Shown: positions 20,030 to 30,600 of the stretch, piece by piece
Layout: each line of letters begins with the position of its first letter
How positions within the stretch are numbered: position 1 is the first letter of the stretch
Assembly: GCA_022925895.1 (NCBI GenBank)
Contig: JAKSYS010000547.1
Span: forward strand, 1-42,433
Direction of reading: 5' to 3'
DNA: 42,433 nucleotides
DNA from: Fragilaria crotonensis
Taxonomy: Eukaryota; Bacillariophyta; Fragilariophyceae; Fragilariales; Fragilariaceae
Program-made: the position numbers and the translations under genes
Notes under the pieces: generated by a model
The model's database searches: none
Seen by the model: only the letters and a program-made list of their open reading frames with translations
What the model was told of the DNA's origin: nothing

Positions 20030-21747
20030 ACAAGATGTCCAGCGGCAGCTGAGGCGCCGGGAGGGCCTGCAAATCCTGCCATCAGCAGCAGTGCAGACGG
20101 TAGTGTTTCAAAGCCAGAAAGCACACGCACATTCGAGTTCTCCCCCACAGCAAGTCCATGACACGCGTACAAGAGGTATGAACGTACTACTACACTCTGA
20201 TACTTGAACGGAGGAACAGCGTCATTTTTCGATTGTGCTCATTGCTGGTCAAACCAGGTTGCCCCGAACGCACCAGTAGAACAGCGAGGACTACCAAGAA
20301 GAGGATCCGACGGACCTGCAACACAATAGGTGCACCGAACCCGAAGGCAGCGAGAGCTACCAGATTGCGAACTTCAATTTCAACGACCCGCCCGCCCAAG
20401 CCAAACAGCACTCCTGGCATGCATGGGAGCTGGCCGGAATTCCAGCGATTGCTTATGCCTTCCGCTGCTTCTTCTCCCATCGATCGTGAGTGACTACGTC
20501 GCCGCCAAGTTGCTGGAGACCTACCCAGGCAACGCAGAGGGCGCTCTTCAGCAGATTGGGACCAGATGACTTCAGTGGTCCAGCAACTTGCAGAGAACGT
20601 TGGCGGGGCGGCAGACGCACGAGAAGCAAACAGAGGAGTGGCAGAGTCGTACCGAGAGACCTTTCTGGTACTCCTACAGTTCTGTCAAGTATTCACCATG
20701 AAGGAGGCGGCGCCCATCAGGGCACGCCGTGCCAACGGCAGCAAGGGGAGTATCAGTCCGTCAACCAAAAAGAGCTAACACAGCAGGTCTGTGTTGGCGC
20801 GAGCTCACACCAGATCTATACTGTGGTGATACAGGCGTCAAGCAGGTGCTGGTCACCAGTATCAACTTAACTGGCAATGGAACCGATGACATTACCGGCG
20901 GGTGCCAACCTTTTCTGGTTGTCTACTACACGGGCCCAGCAACCACTATCATTCCCTGGCTGGACAATACCACACTGGTGGCATTTCAGTTGGACCAGGT
21001 GGTGGCAAATGCATCCCTTGCAGATATCCACGATATCCGCAACAAGGAGAAGGTGAAAATTGCCGCAAGACCTTCACCAAGTCAGCCTCACATTGCAGCA
21101 CTTTGCGGTTTTAGTCCACACCCTTATCCAAGGGCCGGGGGAGGGTCTAACACATTTGTCAGGTGCATTTGGTTACTAGCCAACAACTCCTCCTTCAGTG
21201 AACACCTGCCTTACTATTTGACACAGCACCAGGCCCTGATACTAGGCATGCCGTGGGCAGAGGTGTACCCGGTACCCGCCACCCGGCCCATGTCCTCCGT
21301 CGTCACGTTCAAATCAATATGCACAAGCACCTGCAGGCGTTGCAGGTAGGGCCGTCACACCAGAGCCCCGTCCTTCCAAAAGCAACTGCTTCGGGATCTC
21401 CAGAAAGGGTCATTCCACATGTCATCATCCTGGCTGCCCTTCTTACCAACCTCAGTGACGGTGCCACCTACCATAGCGACAGGAGAGCTGCCGCCCTCAC
21501 CGAGTACTTGCACCCATACTACGCGAGCATCAACGGCCGCAGCCACTTCCACATCAGGGCTCGCCACAGCGACAGGCGGCGGACGCACAGCGACCGGAAC
21601 AGGAGTGCCTATAGCAGCACGACCGGGACGTATATGGCAAATCCGGCGCGCGATGCTGAGTTTGACGCCTTGCAATTACGCCCTCAGATGCCAGACCCTT
21701 TTATGTGCCCACCGACCAACCGCCAACAAGCTCTACGCGCGAAGTAA
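20030..21747 (+). pseudogene. Gag-like region of the second YR element
   Basis: Open stretches in shifting frames include RFEQDVQRQLRRREGLQIL near 20030, DYVAAKLLETYPGNAEGALQ near 20490, QQLAENVGGAADAREANRGV at about 20580, and frames 20729-21349 (LTGNGTDDITGGC; SNTFVRCIWLLANNSSFSEH) and 21253-21747 (NPARDAEFDALQLRP). There is no enzyme motif. Position before the polymerase and resemblance to first proteins of such elements are the basis for the name; this is weak. Confidence 0.4.
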
Positions 21748-22257
21748 TCAGTTCTTTGTTAGATTAATTTGCAGCTAATTTTTAAAGGGGTGATAGTTGT
21801 AGATTACTAAATGTTATGAGACTAGTTAATAGACTTCATCGTCCATTTGCCAATGCAGCAGAGTACACAACCAGATGCCTCGCCCATGTGCGAGCTCGTC
21901 ATCTCGTGACCACCTGGTGACTCCACCAGGGAGCTGACTCAGCTACCACTCCTGGCTACTGCAGGCACCGCTGTGAATGGCGACCATGATGACGTTCCCG
22001 CACTTGTGCCCAAGCGCTCGAGAGACAGTACAACAGCAGGCAGCTCTCGTGTGGAAAAAACATTAAGTGAGTATGCAGAAACAGCAGCAGCGGTTAAATT
22101 AGCACTAACACCAAGATCTTGCCAGCAGTAGTGGTGCGCCTGGCTCACAAAGTGGCACGCCTCCTGGACCATCTACGTCGGTGAGGCGCAGGGGTGCCCC
22201 TGCACACCGGGCCTTGGACATGCATGGGAGGAAACACGACAGGCAGCACAGCGGGGG

Positions 22258-22771
22258 TTGCACCGTTTGGCGAAGGACAAGGTGGAATTTGTGCGTGCCA
22301 AAATGCTTGAACTAGGCAAACAGGGTTTTTGGGTAGTTCTCCCCTTGCACGTGGCTCTGACACTGCCGAACCTGCATCTGTCCCCGCTTGGCGTAGTGCC
22401 CGAGTGCAATTGCCGGCCGAGGTTGATCGTCAACTTCTCGTACTCTAGTGTGAATGACGAGACGGCGGGCCTGGCACCCTGCTCCAGAAGCCATGCAGTT
22501 CAGAAAGGCCTTGCAATGCATCATGTCCAAGTTGATTCAGGCAAATCCAGGGTACGGTCCGTCATGGCTTCTACCGGATCCGTCTCCACTATCACAATAT
22601 CCCACGTCTGGGAGTCATCCTCGCATCAACGGGTGGCGTCCCGATGGGGCTCTCCCCGTGGTACTACCGATGGACTGGGTGGAGAGCCCACCATATTTCA
22701 CAGCGGTGACTGTAACCAGTTGCGATCTCCTGAACACCAGCCAGGATGTTACGGCTGGGGTGCGCCCCTGA
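22258..22771 (+). pseudogene. Reverse transcriptase remnant of the second YR element
   Basis: Frame 22258-22854 starts in the fingers: RAKMLELGKQGFWVVLPLH, then NLHLSPLGVVPECNCRPRLI and VNFSYSSVNDET. The frame then shifts to 22454-22771 with AMQFRKALQCIM and QANPGYGPSWL, and later VVLPMDWVESPPYFTAVTVT, the block after the first catalytic Asp in this family. The expected segment with the first Asp is missing: between YGPS and a shifted FYRIRL (about 22575) too few bases remain. The polymerase is therefore inactive. Confidence 0.7.
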
Positions 22772-22881
22772 AAGCTCTTGCAGCACCTCAACCACTTCTT
22801 GACGCTTTTGCCCTTCACGCAATCGATTTCGTACTGCATTCCATCAGCCCTTGAGACCGCCCAAGCCAGAAAGAACCAATC

Positions 22882-23600
22882 TTGGTCAAGAAGCTCCTGC
22901 AAGGATGCTCATTGGGCGACATGCAAGATGATCTTAAGATGGGACGACAAGGACACTGCGAGCGGCACCTTGAACCTCACCCCAGACCGACTAGAGAGGC
23001 TAGTACACCCGCTCAAATGCTTCCTCAGACCTTACGCCGCGTCCCAGTTGCGGAATGGCACCAACTCCTACCAGGTTTGCGGGGTTGTTTTTTGCACTGT
23101 AAGACGCCCTTCACAAGGGCAATTGTCACCGCGTACGCCTTACTCGACACGTTTTTGATAGCATTGCTTGCCGATTTTAGGGCAATTGCTGATTCCTTGC
23201 AGTCCGGCCCGACTCGCTTCCGCGAACTTCTGTCCGTGGGACCCCATTGCCCACCGCGCCTGCGATGCCTGCCAACACGGCATGGGCAGCATCTGGTTCT
23301 TCCCTGTCATGCGCCTCCCTGGCTTGGGCGCGCAAAGGATCCGCCACGTCCAGTACCGCCCGATTGTATCTCCTCCACGACCTCAACGCCCTGCACCGGC
23401 AACACCAGCAGCGCTTTGTCCCCTGGTGCATGGTCACATTGCTGGCAAGGCCAAGAGCGTCATGGCCAATGATGCCAGCTGCCGCTGGGATGGTGATCTC
23501 GCCCCCGGTGCCAAACTTGTCTCACACTTCAACTCCGTCTACCCTCAGGCCACCTCCTGGAGGCTGCTGACCCTCAATCACGCAATGCACTCCGCTGTGC
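22882..23600 (+). pseudogene. RNase H-like remnant of the second YR element
   Basis: Pieces in alternating frames include LTPDRLERL at about 22980, RVPVAEWHQLLPGLRGCFLH at 23040, ADFRAIADSLQSGPTRFREL at 23170, the shifted ACDACQHGMGSIWFFP near 23262, and KGSATSSTARLYLL then SVMANDASCRWDGDLAPGAK and HFNSVYPQATSWRL at 23330-23570. This order matches the RNase H and connection region that follows the polymerase in this family, as far as I recall it. No acidic catalytic set is intact. Confidence 0.55.
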
Positions 23601-23820
23601 TTGGAGGGCTGTCACATCAGCCCTCTCTTGTTCTCACCAATCTGTTCATTCTTGATGCGACTCTGCCTCCTCTACCTGGCGCGTGTGGGACCGTTTCTGC
23701 ACCGCCACAGGCGTACGCACCGAGTTGCAGGATATCCTCTCGGAGACCCCATCCCAATTCTGCTCCTCTTTGCCCAGCAGTATCGCACCGGACACATTGC
23801 GCCCGGCAACAAGCCGGGTC

Positions 23821-24720
23821 ACTCTCGAACGGTGGTAGAGGATGCCATGCACCACGTGGCACAGACGTTCACCCGGGTGGGGCCGTGGACCCTGCCTGAA
23901 TGCCTTCGGGACACTCGACTTTCGGCTCCACGCGTTGTTTCAAGCCTGAAACGCACAGATCCCCTTCCTCCCCGAGCTTAAACCCATTGCCCCTTGCTGT
24001 CCTTCGGCAGGCACATCATCTGCTCTCCGGTGCTCCTTCGCCGACGCCACGCCTCGCTGCCACGGGCAACTGCCTTGTGTTTGCCTTTACCTCCTCATAC
24101 GGCCGGGAGAATACAGTGGCCTGCCACGTCATGTCACGGACAATCTCTTTGGTTGAACAACTTGGGCATATGGATTGGCCAGCACGGTCTGGACCCTGCA
24201 CTGACACCCTGATGACCTCCTTGCGGCCACCTTTGTGACGGTCACCTTTATTTCTCAGAAAAGGCGTCGGGCCAAAACACTTGGGCACGGTATAAGCAGG
24301 CATCCATCCCACTGGTGCCCTGTCCACCATGCCCTCATCCGTCATCTCCTCCACCTCTGTGCCTGCGGAGTCACGTCAGTACCCTGCTCAATGCTTATGC
24401 CTACACCGCAGCGTGGAACTTTGTCCTCCTGCCCACGGACGTCACTGCTCTCCTTCGTCGCGCTGTACAAACCCTGCCGCCCGCCCTCACTGACTTGACT
24501 GCCCGTGACATCTCCATTCGGTCCACCCAGGCAGGCGGCGCTATGACCAGTCGGACGAAATGTACCGCTACCTGCATGTCCAGGCGTAGCCAGTGATGGC
24601 GGGCGTCTCTGCCACCATGCTTCGCGGTGGAGATTTCCGCCTCAACCCCCCACCCTCCAACGCCCCCGACGCCTCGCGGCCACATCGCGGCGGCCCTCCC
24701 TCTTCAGTTTCTCCTCTGGC
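23821..24720 (+). pseudogene. Tyrosine recombinase remnant of the second YR element
   Basis: The order of conserved pieces is VEDAMHHVAQTFTRVG (23830), PLPLAVLRQAHHLL (23990), an ATGNCLVFAFTSSYGRENT block with the first arginine-like position (24060), VTVTFISQKRRRAKTLGHG (24235), ISIRSTQAGGAM in the H/R box (24510) and DEMYRYLHVQA with the Tyr (24555). The usual stretch between the AGGAM and RWRSDEM blocks is missing, so the active site is broken. Frames change several times. Confidence 0.65.
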
Positions 24721-24790
24721 CACATGGCCCAATCAAGTGCAACCCCCGGTACACCTGTAACGGTGGGCACCTCTGACGGCAGCACAGTAA

Positions 24791-25390
24791 GGGCGCCGCT
24801 ACCGCCAACATGAGGACATCATTACCTTACTTTTTCTACTGTCGCAGCGGGCGCAAAGTCGTAGCACCTGTCGTAAGCGAGAATTTCCCGGTGTAGAATT
24901 ACTCGTACTCCGAGCACTTTCCAAATTGCTATCGTCTACTGCATGTTTACTGTTTACTCGTACAACCATACCCTGTTACGTTTGCGAGTATGCATACATG
25001 CGTTCCAGGTACCAGTTACAGTATGTCAAGTACATTCTGCGGTACAGCGACAGCGGCCAGATGACTTGAATGACCGAAATGACACCCTGCCGAGCACCGA
25101 GACTGCGGGCACAGGGCACAAGGCACAACTCATACGTACCTGGTACCGACGAAAGACGCTGTATGTTGTCTATACATTATATATATTATATATGAACATA
25201 CATGCAAAATCAGGGACATCATCAGGCATTCTGTGTGCACAACGCACCGTACTCGAGGAGGTACATGGTACAACAGGTACGGACAAAAATTCGATCAACC
25301 GGTAGTCAAATGTCGCCCCAATGGTTCCAGTCACTTCCTCATACTTGCACGTTGCACGAGGCTGATTCTCAACCAGGTACAAGATCTGCA
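24791..25390. other. Spacer upstream of the pepsin-like gene
   Basis: It holds GTAC words (25010-25060 and 25260-25370) and an AT-rich inverted repeat at about 25160-25203, TGTATGTT pairing with AACATACA around a TATATATA core. The latter sits about 190 bases before the chosen ATG and could lie in the promoter; this is inference. No other gene is seen. Confidence 0.45.
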
Positions 25391-27202
25391 ATGATGTTAA
25401 TGCTAACGCTTGCTTCCCTCGCGGTTGTGCGATGTGCAGGACTTTGGTCGTACCAAATTGAGCAATTTCCTCCAGACAGCGAAAGGCAGTTGCACCAGGC
25501 GTTAGCAAGTGACCAGCGGATGAACCCTTACTCTGGCTTTGGTGTGCATTATCTTCGGATGTATTTGGGCAATCCAGCCCAACTGCGGACTTTGGCTGTC
25601 AGTCCTTCAAGTGATTTTACTGCCTTCCCTTGCGAGGACTGTGTCGACTGCGGCCCCCGCGGCTCCAACCTTTACAACTCTTCAGAATCCTCTGGCTTCT
25701 TACTAATTTCTTGTGGTGAATGCAGCAAAGGAGCTTCATGTTTCAACAATCGATGTGCGGTGGGGAGATCAAGTCGTGACCTGTCTTCGTGGAGCGGTTA
25801 TGAGGTTTCCGATTTTGCGTTTCATGGTGGAGGAGACGACCCATCTACTGTTATTGGTTCGGATTCGGCGAAGATGTTCGGATTTCCCATGCGATTTGCA
25901 TGCCAGACACGAACGCGAGGTTTCTTCAATAACGTTTTGGATGGTATAATCGGACTGTCGCCGGCTCCTATGTCCTTCCTGAGTCAAATGCACTCTGCCG
26001 GTAAGCTTGAGCATCCTCGCTTCTCGCTTTGCTTCAACGACATCGAGTTCAGCGGGAACACAACCGGTGTAGTCACTTTTGGAGGATACGAACATGCTTT
26101 GCTTCAGACAGAAATGGTGTATGCTAAGCAGCTTGGCAGGAATATGTACAAAGTGAACATCAAAAAGATTCATCTCAGAGTCGGGGGCGGCAGGTCCGTT
26201 CGATCGTCGAAAGAACACGTGATCATTAGCTTTAATCCACCTTCTGGTGTAGATACGTCGGTCGTAGTGGATGCGTCCACCCCGTTTCTTACGTTCGACA
26301 AGCGCTTTGAGGGCCCATTCCGGGCAGCGTGGAGGGATGCAACTGGTCGCGATTATACTGACAATCGAGTAGATTTAACGCCACAACAACTTGCAAGCAT
26401 GCCAACGTTGTTGATCGAGCTCGAGGTAAGTAGGCTTTTACCTGAACGTTTGCGTGCCTACGATTCCCGCTCATAATTGCCCAGGGAGATAAAAACTCTC
26501 CGCGTGAACTGGATCCATTGACTGTCGCCGGCCTTACGATCGACTACAACGTGTTGGTTGCCGTGCCAGCCGTTCATTACATGGACCGGGTGGTTACAGG
26601 TGTCCGCCAATATCGCTCTAGCATTCGTTTTGAAGCACAGCAGGGGTCGTCGTTTGGTGCAACGTAATGCATGGGCACACCGTCTCATACGAACCGGACT
26701 TATCCCGCATCGGCTTTGCAGAATCCAGACACTGCGAGGTGCTTGGAAAGATGGAGGGGCAAGAACCGCGGACGGTAGATCTAGCATACAGGAAAATGCC
26801 GAGCTTGGGATGCCTACGAGTGTTCACATGTCTGGGAGATCGTCAGCTTTATCACCTGCTCCAGCGCCAAGCGCTGCGGGGACTGATGACGTGTTTGTTG
26901 CCAGAGTGGGATCCTCCGAACCAGGTGGTGCACCTAAAGCTAATTCAAGTGGTGGTGGTGGTGGTGGTGGTGGTGGCGGCGGGTGTTACAATGCCACATG
27001 CCGGAGTTTCATGGCAGTTGGCTATGTCGTCATCGGGACGGCCCTTGCCGTCGCGTATAGATTATCAAGACCCAAAGAGCGGGCCATCAACGCTGGGAGC
27101 TTACCTTCTGAAGGCCAGCGCCCAATTTATCACGACGATTTACGTTCAGCGTATCGGCGCAAGTCAACCTGGAGTGATGCTGACGGCCCATTACTGGTGT
27201 AG
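25391..27202 (+). CDS. Membrane-anchored pepsin-like protein lacking the first catalytic Asp
   Basis: The start at 25391 gives a signal peptide, MMLMLTLASLAVVRCAG. The ectodomain has the A1 pepsin fold: YLRMYLGNPAQLRTLAV, a Cys-rich FPCEDCVDCGPRG, DGIIGLSPAPMSFLSQM and GVVTFGGYE. The first active-site motif, normally D-T-G-S, reads SPSS (residues 71-74, 25601-25612). The second reads VVVDAST (26270-26281), retaining its Asp. A 59-nt intron (26426-26484) joins LLIELE to GDKNSPREL. The C-terminal lobe (YNVLVAVPAVHYM; MHGHTVSYEPDLSRIGFAES) crosses a one-base shift near 26662 and a second shift before 26800. A Gly run, a transmembrane segment (FMAVGYVVIGTALAVAYRL, 27008-27064) and a 45-residue tail follow. 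Probably an inactive surface or secretory-pathway protein. True substitutions, not an indel, remove the Asp. Confidence 0.8.
26426..26484 (+). other. Intron in the pepsin-like gene
   Basis: Donor GTAAGTAG follows CTCGAG, and acceptor ATTGCCCAG ends at 26484. The intron is 59 nt, phase 0. Unspliced, translation stops within it at 26474-26476. Confidence 0.8.
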
Positions 27203-27618
27203 AATATAGGGTTACAACAAAAGTATTCTTCGTTGCCTTCTCATCTGTACAGAAATGTGTGGAATCTAGTCTTGAGCAACACACAAATGTGGTCGTTACG
27301 AATGTTGACATGCGACGCCTGTTGTTGCTCCATTGCGAACGATGGTGACAAAATTCACACGAGGGGAATTCGTAGGCACCAGACTGCGCCTGCGAACCGT
27401 CGTTATCCTGATGGCATTAAGGAACAAATGATGAGGCGCCCCACCTCGCCAGTCGCCGCGTGGATCAAAAGACGACACAACGGCCCCAATGGGTGATGCC
27501 CGAACACCGTGAATGTTAATGGAATGTACTCGCATGGTCGTGACCTCACATTGGACATGCCATGGACGCTGGCTGCATAAGAATGCTTACAAACTCTACA
27601 ACACGGAGGCTCATTGGT
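27203..27618. other. Convergent 3' spacer between the pepsin-like gene and Raptor
   Basis: About 0.4 kb separates two genes that end towards each other. The only frame of note (27233-27496, plus) has no recognisable feature. No polyadenylation signal can be assigned with confidence. Confidence 0.45.
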
Positions 27619-30600
27619 CTAAGTCAAGAGGAATCTTCGGGAAAATAGGTGCACAAAGTTGTCGGTGCCGCCCGCCGCAAGTAGAGTGTGTTGTGGATGG
27701 AAAGCAAGACAGCTGATGGGCCCGATCATGCGACCGTGGTTTAACTGTGAGTGACGAATGACTTGAATCGGCTCACCATCAAGCGTCATAAGCGATGAAT
27801 TGAGCGTGCGAGCCCGATGCGATGAGAGGAATCTGCGCATGCACAGCCATCGCAGTCATGGGGCTGCGCTGAACTGTATAGTTCTGAAGACTTCTTGACG
27901 ACCGAAGATCGAAAATTCGGACGTCCCCAACGACGCTTCCCGACGCAATCTGGATAGGAGTTAGTGAATGATTGAAGCCGGACGACAAAGCATTGGATTT
28001 TCCTTACCCGTAGAATTGCCGTATCCTATGAAAGCGGTCTCAACCACCCAGCTCCCGTGCTCTTTGTACGTGGTGGCACGCTGCCGTCGATTTCTGCCCG
28101 GTCCAGGTAAAGCTGCACTAGAATCAACAACTGCCGATTGAGTTCTGGTGTCGAACACTTTCACTACGCCGTCACTGAATCCGGCGACAAGAATGTTTGG
28201 GCCCGTACAGTATGCGTTGCCGGTGGTCCTTCCATCCTCCACAACATCGCTTCTCCAAGCTGTAGTCAGCGTTGTAACGCAGGCGTGGGTATCAGTTTTC
28301 AACTCGTGAACACACTTCTCTGCATTCATATCCCAACTCCGAATCCCGTCGTAGTTGCCGGCAGCGAAAAGGTTCCCAGTAAACTGTTGCCAGTCAAGTA
28401 TCAGACCACTCTTGCTCTTGTCAGGCACTCGCTGAGGGAGAGCGTAAAAGGCTGACAAGAGTGTCGCTGAGGTGTCAACATGAGCACCTGAAAAAGGTAT
28501 GCCGCCCCATGCACGGACAGAGCCATCGTCACAGCCAGCAATGAAGACACTATTGGACTCCGCATTCATCCAGCACGTCGATGTAAATCGAGAGCCTTTC
28601 AGGTTTCCATTGTTAATAGAAAACTCCTTCGTTAATCCTTTGGTGTCCCACACTGACATCACGCTTTGGTCATCGCAAACAACAAGTATGTCTTCATATG
28701 GGTGGAAACGGAGCATTGATGTCGACAGAGCATCCTTATTTGTCAAAAGGCCCGTCTGTTTCAATTCTAGGGTCTTTTCTTCTTCGTCAGCTTCTCTTCT
28801 GCAAGAAGCGTGGCAGACTCGTCGACTTCAAAAAGAAATCGTTCTTGAGCGTGTCTGTGGCCGTCGTCATCGGCTTTGGAGCGAGGCACGAGTAGTATTG
28901 AGCGATCTTCGCACAAATACCTCTCGCGGCTGTATTGCGACTGCCTAAGTATGCCCTTAGTGCTCCACGGGGCTAAGCTGGTCCATCGAGTCGAAGTGAA
29001 CTCTTGTTCGCGTATTCGAAAAAAATTCGTCTCGTTTCCATTGGAAGAATCCTGATACTGGAAGGGTTGACTCAGGCTTCACGATCGCGTTGGGAGCCAA
29101 AGGTTCAAGCTGTGCCGTAGTAAACGAAGCCATCGACATCGGGTGCACCATCGACCCCATGAAGCCATCCTCCTGTTGAGAACTCGACTGATGGAGCTGT
29201 TCTTCACCTTTGGAAGGTGAACGCACATTTGACAGGAATCGTTGAATGTCGTGGTCAGACTTGCTACGGGTTCCATCAAGGCGACCTTTAAGCGGTTTAA
29301 CGTCCTTTTTTATGAGTCTCTCGTGGACGAAGCGTACGATTGCATTGGCAGCCCTGCGAACGACAGGATGCGCATCCACCTGGCGAGTTGTGTTGAGGGA
29401 ACTCCAAATCTGTCTAAAACTTTCAGCCGCTTCATTATCAATATTCGACGGAAAGGGAAATTGTGCGGTATCTGAACAATCGTTACCTCCCCTAGTGTTG
29501 CTTTCGGTAAGCGTCATTTCCTCTGACGCGGACAGAAACGCAGGCAGGTATTTACCCAGAATGGTCGAAATCACGAAGACGGCTTCGCACCGGACCATCG
29601 GGTTAGCATCATCCAATGTGGCAAGGGTAGTCTTGGCAATTAGCAAGTCAAGTGCAAGTCGGCGCCTATCCTCAAACATCGAGAATTGATTGGTATTGGA
29701 CGGCTCTCCGTGCGGCTGTTGGATCTGCTGTCTGGAGACATTTGACTGGGAGTTTGTTTGAGATCGTCCCTGTGCCGAAGACTCCCTGATCATGTCAGGT
29801 CCAGTCAATGGACTAGTCGGAATTTTTTGTTCGTATTGACAAGACTGTGCTCGAAGTGTTTGTCCGGGGTCTTGCGATGGGTTGCGCAGCACACTAGCAG
29901 GGAGCTGTTGTGGATGCCATGCCGGGGCACCTCTTTCCGGATGAACAAAACTGGGTTGAAGGCGACCAGGGAATTCCCTCTCTGCTGTTGGTGTCTGTGG
30001 AGGGATCATCGGTTGTTGAGGATACAATCGATTTCCCTGAGAAGACGTCGAAGACAGAGGAACAGCGTTGAAAGTAGTCTGAGAGGGGGGCACCAGTGGT
30101 ACGGGAGGGAGCATTGGATGTGCCTCGGGGACAGGAGGCGGTCTCAACAAACAAGCGATTGCAAAGCAGGCGGCGGCTCTAACTTCAGGTGAGTCGTCCT
30201 GAAGTCTCGAGAAGAGACGCAGGTGTACACCAGAGGCGAGTCCTTCCGTCTGGCTTGTGACGTTACCATTGAACAAGTTGCCGAGGCAAAGGCACAACCA
30301 CGTTCTGAACATGGGTGGGACTCTCGCCTCCGCAAGTGCCTTCTTTGGTAGTCAGGTCGAGACTGGAATCTTGGGCAGTTCAGCTGAGCTCAATAGGGCG
30401 CAACTCGTCCCGTGCAAGTTCAGCCGTATGCAAGCCAACTGTCCCTGTGGATATTCAACACAGATGGCTGACAGGATGAAAGCAGCCAATATGCGCTGCT
30501 CGGACGCTTCAACAGGGTTAAGGGAGGTTCATCGTCGCTCTGTTTAACCCCACGTAAGGTGCTGAACGAAATGAGGAAGTGCACCATCCTTGACGAGTTC

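Larger units (their letters stand above)
20030..24790 (+). mobile_element. Decayed YR retrotransposon of a second family
   Basis: On the plus strand, fragments occur in the order gag-like (about 20030-21747), reverse transcriptase (22258-22771), RNase H (22882-23600) and tyrosine recombinase (23821-24720). The proteins differ from those of the element at 1-9205, so this is another lineage of the DIRS order. The stretch is richer in G and C than its surroundings. Stops and shifts are far denser than in the host genes, and part of the polymerase is deleted, so this copy is truly dead. Its ends were not located. Confidence 0.65.

Noticed and set aside
25202-25390. An earlier start for the pepsin-like protein
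   Set aside because: The extra 63 residues are polar and without family match; starting at 25391 gives a proper signal peptide.
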